NCBI GenBank assembly: GCA_903838675.1
Contig: CAILZI010000178.1
Span: forward strand, 1 to 64,000
Direction: 5' to 3'
DNA length: 64,000 nt
From: an uncultured Verrucomicrobiota bacterium
GTDB taxonomy: Bacteria > Verrucomicrobiota > Verrucomicrobiia > Verrucomicrobiales > Verrucomicrobiaceae
A program made the translations under genes and the position numbers. How positions within the stretch are numbered: the first letter of the stretch is position 1; each line of letters starts with the position of its first letter. The notes beneath the pieces were generated by a model. It saw only the letters and a list, made by a program, of their open reading frames with translations, did not search any database and was not told the DNA's origin. Positions 24,647-32,957 of this stretch are shown in pieces.

Positions 24647-25918
24647 TCACACGGGCATCGTCGTCCCGGGAATGGCCACAGGATACCAGCCATCTGCATC
24701 GGGCTTCACCGGCGGCTCCGTCGCCCAGGTGATGTTGTCGGGGACGAGGGCTTCCTGCGAATTCATCGCCTGCTCCCAGGTGATGACCTGGCCGGTGTAG
24801 CTGGCCATGCGGCCCATGACGCCCATCATGGTGCTGTGCGCGGCATAGTCGGCATCGTTGCGGACTTTGCAGGTGCGGATGTTTTCGAACAGACCATCGT
24901 GTTCGAGCTGGTAGGGATCTTCTTTGTTGCGCAAACGTTTGCCGCCTGGCGGCTGGCCGTTGATGAGGAACTTGCCGCCATTGGCCAGATCCGCCGCGCC
25001 CTTGGTGCCGTGGAAGTGTTCGCTCACGTCCCGTGCGCACTTGCCGCCGATCTGGCAGCACTGGCTGAGGATGCGCATGCCACTGGCGTATTCAAACTCC
25101 ACGGTGTGGTGGTCAAAGATGGTGCCGTTCTCTTTTCCGCGGCGTACTTGCCTGCCGCCCTGGCCCACGGCTTTGATGGGCATGACGCCTTTCATCACCC
25201 AATTTGCCACGTCGAGATTGTGGCAGTGCTGCTCCAGAATGTGGTCCCCGCTCATCCAGGTGAAGAAGTACCAGTTGCGGATCTGGTAGTGCATTTCGCT
25301 TTCATCCGGCTGGCGTGGAAATCCGGGGCGCGAGGTGCCGTTCCAATAGACGCGGCCAAAGACAAGATCGCCAATCTCGCTGGCATGGATGCGGTCGATC
25401 ATGTCGATGTAGCTCGGCTGGTAGCGGCGCTGAAAACCGACGCAAACATTGAGATTTTTCTTTTTCGCCTCCTCGGACGCGGTCAGCACGCGGCGCACAC
25501 CGGCTGCATCCACTGCCACCGGTTTTTCCATGAACACATGTTTTCCGGCCTTGATCGCCTGCTCAAAGAGAAAGGGACGTGGGCCTGGGGGCGTGGTGAT
25601 GAGGACCACATCCGCCAGTGCAAAGGCCTTCGTATAATCTTCAAAATTCGTGAATACCTGATCTGGCGGCACCTCCACCTGGCCCTCGTGCTTCGCCTTG
25701 AGTATGTCCAAGGCAGCCTGCGCCTTGCCCTCCAGGGGATCGACCACGGCGACGAGCTTGATGGTGGAGCCCGCGGAGAGCGCCTGATTGCAGGCCCCTG
25801 TGCCGCGTCCTCCGCAGCCGATCAGGGCGATCTTGATGTCGTTGTCTTTTGGTGCCGCAAACGCATGCGTGGCGGCAGTCATGGCAGTGGTGGCGAGGAA
25901 GGTGCGGCGGGAGGTCAT
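24647..25918 (-). CDS. Gfo/Idh/MocA oxidoreductase with Tat-type leader
   Basis: The 423-residue NAD(P)-dependent oxidoreductase begins with a twin-arginine leader (MTSRRTFLATT..., cleavage near AFAA), so it is probably exported folded. The Rossmann motif is IALIGCGGRGTGAC and the family signature is HVFMEKPVAVD. The following alpha/beta domain contains conserved aromatic and His residues (EQHCHNLD). The Verrucomicrobia and Planctomycetes have many such periplasmic family members of unknown sugar substrate. It ends 10 bp from the YkgJ stop. Confidence 0.87.
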   Translation of the reverse strand: MTSRRTFLATTAMTAATHAFAAPKDNDIKIALIGCGGRGTGACNQALSAGSTIKLVAVVDPLEGKAQAALDILKAKHEGQVEVPPDQVFTNFEDYTKAFALADVVLITTPPGPRPFLFEQAIKAGKHVFMEKPVAVDAAGVRRVLTASEEAKKKNLNVCVGFQRRYQPSYIDMIDRIHASEIGDLVFGRVYWNGTSRPGFPRQPDESEMHYQIRNWYFFTWMSGDHILEQHCHNLDVANWVMKGVMPIKAVGQGGRQVRRGKENGTIFDHHTVEFEYASGMRILSQCCQIGGKCARDVSEHFHGTKGAADLANGGKFLINGQPPGGKRLRNKEDPYQLEHDGLFENIRTCKVRNDADYAAHSTMMGVMGRMASYTGQVITWEQAMNSQEALVPDNITWATEPPVKPDADGWYPVAIPGTTMPV

Positions 25919-26018
25919 GGTGGTTGGTTGGACGCACTTGAGAACCGCGCAGGAGCAGGCGACCTTTCATTGGTTCGCAGCTCCTGCCCGCATCACTTTG
26001 GGAAGCCTGCGGCACTGC

Positions 26019-26399
26019 TTAGCGCAGCAGCCCGGCCCAGGCCTTGCGCTCCGACCAGAGCAGGAACAGCGATAGCACCGAGATGCCGATGAGCATGGGC
26101 TGGAAGATGCCATCACCTGCCACGAAGTGATGAAAGGCGAGAATGTTCACGATGATGGGACCTAGACAGAGCAGGCCGAGATTCCGCGTCTTGGGGACCA
26201 GGAGGAAGAGGCCGCCGAGAAGCTCGACCACTTTCACAAACTTCATGTAACCCGTGGGGCCGAAAGCTGTCATAAAGTGGGATATGGGTGTGTCCTTGGG
26301 AAGCTCTGGCATGGGCGCGAGGTTGAACAGGACGGTGATGGCGGACATCACAAACAGAAGACCGAGCAGGATAGAGGCGAGGAGTGGGGCATATTTCAT
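26019..26399 (-). CDS. DoxX-like membrane protein
   Basis: A 126-residue protein with four membrane helices and the DoxX/DoxD-like pattern: an opening LASILLGLLFVMSA helix, KFVKVVELLGGLFLLVP, then a third and fourth hydrophobic segment. DoxX-like proteins are often linked to thiol or quinone redox processes but most are uncharacterised. It is the last gene of a leftward array that also encodes two SRPBCC proteins and a VOC protein upstream. Confidence 0.8.
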   Translation of the reverse strand: MKYAPLLASILLGLLFVMSAITVLFNLAPMPELPKDTPISHFMTAFGPTGYMKFVKVVELLGGLFLLVPKTRNLGLLCLGPIIVNILAFHHFVAGDGIFQPMLIGISVLSLFLLWSERKAWAGLLR

Positions 26400-26447
26400 A
26401 TGAGCGGTACGGGAAGAATGAGGACTGACAATAAAATTGAGGCGGGC

Positions 26448-26864
26448 TTAGCCAAGGAAGGTGGCGAGGCGGTCGAAGTTCTCTTCGTTGGCCGGGATGC
26501 AGATGGATTTGAATCGTTCGCAGATTTCGGCGCTGGGAAACCCCATGCACCACGTCATGCGCGTGCCGACTTCAGCGTCGGCCAGCGTGATGGTCATGCG
26601 AAAGCTGGGCGCGGTGTGATCATAGACGATGAGCTCGTTCTTCACGATCTCTGCAAAGACGCTTTGATTCGCGTAATCCTTCCCATCTGGGCCGTGCATG
26701 GTGAATTTCCAGTCGCCGCCGGGGCGGAAGTGGAACTCTTCAAATGTGTTCGTGAATCCCTTCGGTCCCCACCACAGCTCGAGCTGGCGGGGATCACTGA
26801 AAGCAGTGAACAACCGCTCCCGGGTAACCGGGAAAACGCGGGTGCTGATGATTTCCGAGTTCAT
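26448..26864 (-). CDS. SRPBCC (AHSA1-like) protein
   Basis: This 138-residue protein has the START/AHSA1 fold markers: FPVTRERLFTAFSDPRQLELWWGPKGF near the N-terminus and FHFRPGGDWKFTMHGPDG. Such domains form a deep hydrophobic cavity for a ligand. The ATG overlaps the stop of the VOC gene by 4 bp (ATGA). DoxX follows after 48 bp. The ligand is unknown. Confidence 0.85.
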   Translation of the reverse strand: MNSEIISTRVFPVTRERLFTAFSDPRQLELWWGPKGFTNTFEEFHFRPGGDWKFTMHGPDGKDYANQSVFAEIVKNELIVYDHTAPSFRMTITLADAEVGTRMTWCMGFPSAEICERFKSICIPANEENFDRLATFLG

Positions 26865-27292
26865 GCCTGTGGCCCTACGGTGATCATCCAGCCCATGCCA
26901 AACTTGTCCTGCAACATGCCGAAGCGCGGGGACCAGAAGGTTTTGGCCAGTGGCATGGTGACTTCTCCTCCAACAGCGAGGGCGTTGAAGGCAAGATCAG
27001 TTTCAGCTTCCGTCGCCAAAGCGAGGGACAATGAGAAGCCGCGGAAGCCCTTGCTCTCTTCTCCGCCGCAGCCATCGGAGGCCATGAGGACGGTGCTGCC
27101 GATCTTGAAACTGGCATGCATGACTTTGCTTTCATAGCCTGCGGGCAGCATGCTTGGAGGCATGGGATCCGGGCTGTCGCTGTAGCGCATGAGCATCTGC
27201 ACCTCGGCACCGATGGCGCTTTTGTAAAAGTCGAGGGCTTCTTCACAGTGGCCGCCGAAGAAGAGGTAAGGTTGGATGTAGGATTGGGACAT
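26861..27292 (-). CDS. VOC family (PhnB-like) protein
   Basis: The 143-residue protein resembles PhnB-like members of the vicinal oxygen chelate fold: YLFFGGHCEEALDFYKSAIGAE at the start and VLMASDGCG in the middle, and a C-terminal FGMLQDKFGMGWMI. Metal-ligand residues are not all obvious, so it may bind a ligand without catalysis. It overlaps the next gene by 4 bp. A promoter could lie in the AT-rich 85-bp gap upstream (27293-27377). Confidence 0.85.
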   Translation of the reverse strand: MSQSYIQPYLFFGGHCEEALDFYKSAIGAEVQMLMRYSDSPDPMPPSMLPAGYESKVMHASFKIGSTVLMASDGCGGEESKGFRGFSLSLALATEAETDLAFNALAVGGEVTMPLAKTFWSPRFGMLQDKFGMGWMITVGPQA

Positions 27293-27377
27293 GGGGTGTT
27301 GTGAGTTGAGGTTTGCGGGTGTTGCGGATTGATATAATGTCGAACAATAAGCTGTATAATTCTGTGAATAGTGCGAG

Positions 27378-27866
27378 CTACTTGTCGCCCATCAATTCCA
27401 CGAGTTGATCGAAAGCCTTTCCCCAGCCTGCGATAAAGCCCATGGCGGCGTGTTTTTCGCAGGCTTCTTTGGTCCAGTGGCGAGCGCGGGCGGTGTAGCG
27501 GGTTTTGCCAGTGGGCAGGGTTTCCCACGTGAGTTCGGCGGTGAAGAAGTGATTCGGATTGGGCTCCCAGTTCGGGAGGTAGGCGTCGGTGAAGACGAGC
27601 TTTTCATTTGGCACGATTTCAAGGTAGACGCCCACATTGGGAAACTCCTGGCCTTCGGGGCTGCGCATGGTGGTTTTGCAGGTGCCGCCGGGGCGTAGGT
27701 CGATCTCGCAAGTCGTGGTGGCCCAGGGCTTGGGTGTAAACCATTGGACGACGAGATCGGGCTGCGTACAGCCAGCGTAGAGTTTGGCAGCGGGGACGTC
27801 AGTTTCACGCACGAGAACGAGTTCGCGTTCGGAAAGCGGGGATTCGATGGGGACGGGCAGGGGCAT
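27378..27866 (-). CDS. SRPBCC (AHSA1-like) protein
   Basis: A second SRPBCC protein (162 residues) with LVRETDVPAAKLYAGCTQPDLVVQWFTPKPW and IDLRPGGTCKTTMRSPEG, the same layout as the protein at 26448 but clearly diverged. It is separated by 12 bp from the GyrI-like gene upstream. Expected to be cytoplasmic and to bind a hydrophobic ligand. Confidence 0.85.
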   Translation of the reverse strand: MPLPVPIESPLSERELVLVRETDVPAAKLYAGCTQPDLVVQWFTPKPWATTTCEIDLRPGGTCKTTMRSPEGQEFPNVGVYLEIVPNEKLVFTDAYLPNWEPNPNHFFTAELTWETLPTGKTRYTARARHWTKEACEKHAAMGFIAGWGKAFDQLVELMGDK

Positions 27867-27878
27867 GTTGAAGATGAA

Positions 27879-28340
27879 TTAAAGGATGGGATGATTCAGT
27901 TCAGTTTGGTAATCGTTGGGATTAGGCGTCGTGGATGGATCTGTCAGATAGCGTTCCCAGAGATTGGGAGCACGGGTGAGGCCCTGCGCTTCGATTACGT
28001 CGATGAAGTCGCCCCAGGAATCACCAAGGCCTTCATAGGGACCGGTGTAAACGGTGCGTGCGACCTTGGCGGCGGGCAGTTCGCTCTGCTTCACACGATC
28101 TGTGGGAGTCACGGTGCCAGAGACCGGCACTCCGACTTCGAAATTGAAGATGCCAGGTGTCATGCCAAAGTGATGAGCAAACACCGGCCCGATGGGGCCG
28201 ATGCCCTGCTCTGAGGCGGCGGATATCGTCTCCATGATGGCAGGACCCATCACTTCCTGAATTTTGTCACGTACCACGGTGATGTGAATCACTGCAGCAG
28301 GCTGGGCCTCGGTTTGAACAACGGTGAGTGGAGCGAGCAT
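27879..28340 (-). CDS. GyrI-like small-molecule-binding protein
   Basis: A 153-residue protein with the GyrI-like/SOUL-type effector-binding fold: HITVVRDKIQEVMGPAIMET at the start, GPVFAHHF, FNFEVGVPVSG, and ARTVYTGPYEGLGDSW near the middle. Free-standing members bind or hydrolyse small aromatic molecules. It lies 21 bp after the SRPBCC gene at 28362 and is presumably in the same transcript. Confidence 0.85.
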   Translation of the reverse strand: MLAPLTVVQTEAQPAAVIHITVVRDKIQEVMGPAIMETISAASEQGIGPIGPVFAHHFGMTPGIFNFEVGVPVSGTVTPTDRVKQSELPAAKVARTVYTGPYEGLGDSWGDFIDVIEAQGLTRAPNLWERYLTDPSTTPNPNDYQTELNHPIL

Positions 28341-28361
28341 GGAGTGCGCTGGGATGAAAGT

Positions 28362-28928
28362 TCAGGCCTTCGGCTCGGCTTCGGCGATCTTTTTCAAATT
28401 AGCCAACCCTTCGAGGAACTGGTCGCCGCACATCTTTTCGCAGTCCATGAACAGGCCCATGATCTTGCCGATGAATGGCTTCTTGCTCTGCATGGCCCAG
28501 GTGATCTTGGTGCCGGTGCCTTCCGGAGTGAAGGTGAACTGAACATCGCTCGTGCCGGCAAACGGACGCACAAACTCCAGCTTCATGCCGACCTTCTCAT
28601 TGGGCTTGCTCTCGATGAGCTTGGTGCTGCCTTCACCTACTTCATTGTTCCCGTTCCAGCGATACAGGGCACCCACGCCTTCGGGAGGGCCTTCGAGTGT
28701 CTTCTTCATTTTGGGATCCAGCTTGGACCACGGCGACCATGCGTCCCATTGGCGGAAGTCGTTCACGATTTTGAAGACAGTCGCGGGCGGAGCCGTGGTG
28801 GTGGCGGACCGTGTGATTTTCATGTCGTCAGACTGGAACGAAGCGATGACGAGGATGATGACGATGACGGCGAGGAGGCCGAGGAGGCCGAGGAGGCCGA
28901 GGAGGCCGAGGAGCAGTTTCTTGATCAT
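28362..28928 (-). CDS. Membrane-anchored SRPBCC protein
   Basis: A 188-residue protein whose N-terminus (MIKKLLLGLL...) is one long membrane helix made of repeated Gly-Leu-Leu units, followed by a START-like domain. The ATG at 28928 is chosen because similarity and the hydrophobic helix begin there. The helix is encoded by a 9-bp tandem repeat. It is predicted to be anchored with the SRPBCC domain in the periplasm. It lies 31 bp downstream of the TetR gene, so the two are likely co-transcribed. Confidence 0.85.
   Translation of the reverse strand: MIKKLLLGLLGLLGLLGLLAVIVIILVIASFQSDDMKITRSATTTAPPATVFKIVNDFRQWDAWSPWSKLDPKMKKTLEGPPEGVGALYRWNGNNEVGEGSTKLIESKPNEKVGMKLEFVRPFAGTSDVQFTFTPEGTGTKITWAMQSKKPFIGKIMGLFMDCEKMCGDQFLEGLANLKKIAEAEPKA
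28872..28916. repeat. 9-bp tandem repeat inside coding sequence
   Basis: Four exact copies of GAGGAGGCC (28872-28907) and a fifth, degenerate one (28908-28916) lie in frame in the membrane helix of the SRPBCC protein. On the coding strand each copy encodes Gly-Leu-Leu. Copy-number change would alter helix length by three residues without frameshift. Confidence 0.85.
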
Positions 28929-28959
28929 AGGTGCGCGTTGTGTGTTTGGGTTGAGAAAA

Positions 28960-29589
28960 TCAGGTGGTGGAAAAGAGCCCGTCCACATAGTCACGGGCCA
29001 GTTTGAGATTGTGACGAATCAGTTCCTGCGAGCGGCAGGTTTTAGCGACAAGCATGGAGCCCTGCCACAGGCTGTTGAGGAACCAGGCCACGCTTACCGG
29101 ATCAAACTTCGTTTTTGGTTTGTGCAGCTTTTTTGCGGCGGTGAGCATCTTGGCAACGTTTTCAGTCCAGAGGTTCAGCTCCCTCTCACATGCGGCCTGG
29201 AACGCTGGATTCGTAGCGGACATCTCCTGTGACATCATGCCGACCATGCAGACGACGGGATCATCGCTGCGCCGGGTGAAGCCGACCATGATGTCAAACA
29301 TGCGGTGCAGATGCTCCAGTGGATCGAGAGTCGTATCCTTCCAGGCATCGGCATAGAGGGCGGTGCCCATCCGGCCCCACCATTCGACGGCGGCGGTGCC
29401 GAGGGCTTCCTTGTTTTCGAAGTGATGGAAGAAGCTCCCTTTCGTCATGCCAGCTTCTTTGCAGATCTGATCCACTGAAGTCCCGGAAAAACCCTGCTGA
29501 AGCATCAGGCGCACGGTGGCGTCGATCAACCGCTGCCGGGTGGCGGCAGGATCGCGCTCACGTTTGATGCTGGTGGCTTTCTTGTACAT
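28960..29589 (-). CDS. TetR family transcriptional regulator
   Basis: The 209-residue protein has the classical N-terminal helix-turn-helix (about 18-62): TRQRLIDATVRLMLQQGF then TSVDQICKEAGMTKGSFFHHFENKE. The C-terminal half is a ligand-binding helical domain of the AcrR/TetR_C type. It heads the leftward array of SRPBCC, GyrI-like, VOC and DoxX genes, which it probably controls. A dyad overlaps its own start codon (29586-29607), consistent with self-repression. No Shine-Dalgarno sequence is visible upstream of the ATG. Confidence 0.9.
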   Translation of the reverse strand: MYKKATSIKRERDPAATRQRLIDATVRLMLQQGFSGTSVDQICKEAGMTKGSFFHHFENKEALGTAAVEWWGRMGTALYADAWKDTTLDPLEHLHRMFDIMVGFTRRSDDPVVCMVGMMSQEMSATNPAFQAACERELNLWTENVAKMLTAAKKLHKPKTKFDPVSVAWFLNSLWQGSMLVAKTCRSQELIRHNLKLARDYVDGLFSTT

Positions 29590-29607
29590 ACAAACCGGTC
29601 GGTATGT
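29586..29607. promoter_or_regulatory. TetR-type operator overlapping the regulator start codon
   Basis: An imperfect 22-bp palindrome centred on CCGG has half-sites ACATACAAACC and GGTCGGTATGT matching at 9 of 11 positions. The TetR ATG (29587-29589, lower strand) falls inside the left arm. Dyads with ACATACCGACC-type half-sites are commonly found upstream of TetR regulators, so autoregulation is likely. Confidence 0.75.
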
Positions 29608-29674
29608 ATCAAAATGAGGACGGATGGCAAACGTTTTTTGCTGTCCTCAAAAAGGTGCAGCGCCGTTCAGGTGA

Positions 29675-30907
29675 TCACTTTCCTGACTCGCCGACGCACC
29701 ACAGGTACTCCTGGCGGGTGGGGCTGGTCTTGGCGGAGCGGAGGTAGATGCGGTTGTCGCAGATGGCGGGAGTGCTGAAAGACTCGTCTCCAAGTTGGTT
29801 TTGCGAGAGCAGGGTGAACTTTTCCGGCGTGGCCTCGAAGATGGAGGTGACGCCACCTTTGCTCGTGACATAAATGCGGGAATCCGCCATGACGGGAGAG
29901 CCGTAAAATTCGCGGTCCACTTTCTCCGACCACAGCTCTTCACCGGTGGCGGATTTCCAGCAGGCGGCGCGTCCTCCATCTCCCACAGCGAAAACATGGC
30001 CGTTCTTCACGATCATGGATGGCACGTAGGTGCGTGTGACGTTCTCCCAGGCGATCTTGCCGGAGCCGTCGGCCTCAACAGCCATCGTATGATTCTTCGG
30101 ATAACCACCGCCGAGGAAGATGCGGCTGCCATCGGTCACAGCCGTGACCACGGTTTCCTCCGTGCTGCCATCGATGCTCCAGAGTTTTTTACCCGTGAGA
30201 GGATCAAAGCTTTCCACCTTGTTGCAGCCTGCCAATACGGCCTGCGTTTTGCCCGCAGCCTGGATAACAGCCGGGGAGGCGTAATTGGCCACTGGCGGGC
30301 GGTCCTGCTGCCAGACGATCTCACCGGTAAGTTTATTGAGGCCGGACATCTTGCCGCCGCCGCGGTGATCTGCCGACACAAGTACGACTGACTGGTAAAC
30401 AACCGGCGATGAGCCAAAACCCTGATGCACTTGGAAGTCGCACACGCGGCGTTGCCAGAGCTGCTTGCCGGAGAAATCGAGCGCGGTGGTGTAGATGGCG
30501 CCGTTGTTGAGGAAATTGACGAACAAGCGCTCTCCATCGCTCACGACATCCGAAGAGGCCTGCGAGGAAATTTTATGGCCTTTGGTGTTGAGGTTGCCAT
30601 GATGCACGACGGCTTCCCATTTCTTCTTTCCTGTCGCCCGGTCATAGCAGAGCACGAGTTGCTCTTCGGTCTCCATGTCAGCCGTCGCTAGATAGACCTG
30701 GTCTGCCACGAGGGTTGGAGAGCCATGGCCACGACCACGCACCTCGGACTTCCACAGGACATTTTCACCTTCGTTCCACTTCAAAGGGAGCTTTTGTCCT
30801 GGTGCTGCATGGCCATCCATCGTGGGGCCACGCCAGGCTGGCCAGTCAGCGGCGATGAGGGGAGTGGCGAGAAGCGCGGAAGTGAGCAGGAGGGCGTGGA
30901 TTTTCAT
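29675..30907 (-). CDS. Exported PQQ-like beta-propeller protein
   Basis: This 410-residue protein has a signal peptide (MKIHALLLTSALLATPLIAA) and then DWPAWRGPTMDG, the typical start of the PQQ-like outer-membrane/periplasmic propeller family. Repeats such as DRATGKKKWE, GEIVWQQD and TGEELWSE mark about seven blades. Quinoprotein catalytic residues are not evident; most such proteins are of unknown function. The upstream gene is TetR, transcribed the same way, with an 85-bp gap. Confidence 0.85.
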   Translation of the reverse strand: MKIHALLLTSALLATPLIAADWPAWRGPTMDGHAAPGQKLPLKWNEGENVLWKSEVRGRGHGSPTLVADQVYLATADMETEEQLVLCYDRATGKKKWEAVVHHGNLNTKGHKISSQASSDVVSDGERLFVNFLNNGAIYTTALDFSGKQLWQRRVCDFQVHQGFGSSPVVYQSVVLVSADHRGGGKMSGLNKLTGEIVWQQDRPPVANYASPAVIQAAGKTQAVLAGCNKVESFDPLTGKKLWSIDGSTEETVVTAVTDGSRIFLGGGYPKNHTMAVEADGSGKIAWENVTRTYVPSMIVKNGHVFAVGDGGRAACWKSATGEELWSEKVDREFYGSPVMADSRIYVTSKGGVTSIFEATPEKFTLLSQNQLGDESFSTPAICDNRIYLRSAKTSPTRQEYLWCVGESGK

Positions 30908-30965
30908 GCGGGCGTTGCATTACGCTGTGAAAGTCGGAGTGCTGTCAAAAGCTCCGTGAGTTGAA

Positions 30966-31850
30966 CTATTTGGCAGCGACGGGTTTCATCATGCCGGTAA
31001 GGGAATGGTGAGTGACGGTGTCCCAGGCAATCTCCTGCAGCAGCTTGTTGAGCTTCGCCTTGTCGTCATCGCTCATGTCTTTAAGTGCTTTGAAGGCGTT
31101 TGGCACCGGCAAGCCCACGGGACTGTGGCGATAGATGACGGCGAAGTGGCAGTAGCTGGAGAGGATCTGCAGCGGTGGCAGGGCGTGGCCCCAATTGTCG
31201 CGAAAGAGCTCGGCCTGGGTTTTTAATCCGGGTGCTTCGCCTTTCACGATCTTCTCGCGCAGTGTCACGGCGGCCATGCCGACGGGCACGATGAAAACGG
31301 ACTGCTTGCCCAGCCGCTGGTTGATGCCCTGGACATAGTCTTCGATGTCCTTCGCATAGCGCATCGTCGCATCGCGGAGCTTACCGATGTCGGTGGCGTT
31401 ATGATCAACCTTTTTGCGGGTGTCGAGCGGATACACCGGGTTGTATTCGTCATTTGGCATCCAGTACTCCTGCACGGTGATGCGCAGTGCGGGGTTGTGC
31501 TCGATGCCCAGCTTCACGAACTGCTCGATGGCATCATCGGGCAGCCAGATGGGGGAGAGGGTGAGGACGTCCACCTTGCCGGTTTTCAGCACCTGCTTCA
31601 CCGCGCTTTTTTCCTCCGGCACGTCCCAGTGCTTCTGCACCGTGGAGCCGCCAATGGTGGAGAGTCCGACCAGTTGATGCTCCAGCCCGGCAGACTTCGC
31701 GATTTCATCGACCTGTTTGTAGGTGAATACGTGGAAGCTGTGCCCGCAGGTGGCGACACGCTGTCCCTGGGTGATTGGCGGCAGCAGATCGTCCGCATAA
31801 ACGATGGGCGCAGTGAGGCAAAAGGCGGCGAGAAGGAGAGTGGGTTTCAT
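30966..31850 (-). CDS. Exported SGNH-hydrolase-like protein
   Basis: A 294-residue secreted protein: signal peptide (MKPTLLLAAFCLTAPIVYA) followed by RVATCGHSFHVF and LVGLSTIGGSTVQKHW. These resemble block I and II of SGNH hydrolases, with Ser in GHSF, but I cannot place the catalytic Asp-His pair with confidence. It could be an esterase acting on surface polymers. It lies 59 bp downstream of a Gfo/Idh gene and 58 bp upstream of the PQQ propeller gene, all leftward. Confidence 0.6.
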   Translation of the reverse strand: MKPTLLLAAFCLTAPIVYADDLLPPITQGQRVATCGHSFHVFTYKQVDEIAKSAGLEHQLVGLSTIGGSTVQKHWDVPEEKSAVKQVLKTGKVDVLTLSPIWLPDDAIEQFVKLGIEHNPALRITVQEYWMPNDEYNPVYPLDTRKKVDHNATDIGKLRDATMRYAKDIEDYVQGINQRLGKQSVFIVPVGMAAVTLREKIVKGEAPGLKTQAELFRDNWGHALPPLQILSSYCHFAVIYRHSPVGLPVPNAFKALKDMSDDDKAKLNKLLQEIAWDTVTHHSLTGMMKPVAAK

Positions 31851-31909
31851 ATGTGGCAGTGGCTGGGGGGAAACGACCGTGAGTGAATAATCTACCCTCA
31901 ATCGGCTCT

Positions 31910-32956
31910 CTAAAACTTCAGCATCTCCCCCACTGGCAGTGGCTTGCCCTGGCAGATGGATTCTTCGGCGACGAGGCACAGTCCGGCAGACCAGAGGCCG
32001 TCGAGGCCGGTGGCGATGGGCGGTTTGCCGGTGCGGACCATGTCGATGCACTGGGTGATTTCTTCGCGGAGTTCGAAGACTTCGCCGCTGTGCTTTTTGA
32101 GCTTCACGGTTTCGAGGTTTTCGCCATCGAAGACTTTGAGGAAGTATTCGGGTTCGAGGGTGCGATCGAGCGCCCCGCTCCACGCGGCCCAGAGTGCCCC
32201 CTTGGTGCCGCTGACTTTGACGGTTTGATGGTGCTCGAAAGCGGCGAGCGTTTGCGACACCACGGCATAGCTGCCGTTGGCGTATTTGAACATGGCGCTG
32301 AAGTTGTCGAACAGGGTCGGGCGCTGTGGATCTCGAGAGTTGGCGTAGGCGTGGAGTTCGACGGGATCTCCGCTGCTTTCGAGATACCAGCGGGCGAGGT
32401 CGAAGAAGTGGATGGGTTCTTCGAGAACCCAGCTTCCCACGCGGCTCTGATCATAGCGCCAGCCGCTGGCACCCTGGCGGTAAGGTTTGCGCGAGAGTTC
32501 GACGAGAACGTACTGCGGATCACCGATGGTGCCGCGTGCGATGATGTTCTTGATTTCTCCCCACTGACTGGAAAGACGCAGTTCATGCCCGACGGCGAGA
32601 TGCACACCGAATTGTTGTGCCCCGGCGACGATGGCCTTGCAGTCGTCAAGAGTGATGGCCATGGGCTTTTCCAGCAGGACATGCTTGCCTTTCGCCATGG
32701 CAGCGAGAGCGATCTCGCGATGCGTGTGACTGGGAGTGACGATGTCGATGAGGTCAAACTCGGCCTGGGCTATCATCTCCAGACTGTCTGCAAAGATGTG
32801 GACATCTGGGTAGAGTTTAAGGGCTTCTTCACGCGAGGACTCCGAGGGTGCGGAGATGGCGACGAGACGCGCGTCTGAATTTCCTGCGATGGACTGGGCA
32901 TGAAATTTACCCCAGGCACCGAAACCGGCGAGAGCAAAACGAACGGGCGAAGACAT
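31910..32956 (-). CDS. Gfo/Idh/MocA family oxidoreductase (cytoplasmic)
   Basis: A 348-residue NAD(P)-dependent sugar dehydrogenase or related enzyme: Rossmann motif VRFALAGFGAWGKFHAQ and family signature HVLLEKPMAITLDDC. The start ATG 32956 (MSSPVRF) is one base after the monooxygenase stop codon, which fixes it and makes coupled translation likely. No export signal is seen, unlike the relative at 24647. Its pairing with an SsuD-like monooxygenase suggests successive steps of one catabolic pathway. Confidence 0.88.
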   Translation of the reverse strand: MSSPVRFALAGFGAWGKFHAQSIAGNSDARLVAISAPSESSREEALKLYPDVHIFADSLEMIAQAEFDLIDIVTPSHTHREIALAAMAKGKHVLLEKPMAITLDDCKAIVAGAQQFGVHLAVGHELRLSSQWGEIKNIIARGTIGDPQYVLVELSRKPYRQGASGWRYDQSRVGSWVLEEPIHFFDLARWYLESSGDPVELHAYANSRDPQRPTLFDNFSAMFKYANGSYAVVSQTLAAFEHHQTVKVSGTKGALWAAWSGALDRTLEPEYFLKVFDGENLETVKLKKHSGEVFELREEITQCIDMVRTGKPPIATGLDGLWSAGLCLVAEESICQGKPLPVGEMLKF

Positions 32957-32957
32957 A

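Noticed and set aside
27293..27377. A clear promoter in the AT-rich gap before the VOC gene
   Set aside because: TATAAT-like boxes occur on the upper strand only, the wrong direction for the VOC gene, and no matching -35 is convincing.
28872..28916. 9-bp tandem array as a CRISPR or intergenic repeat
   Set aside because: Units have no spacers and lie in frame within a coding sequence.
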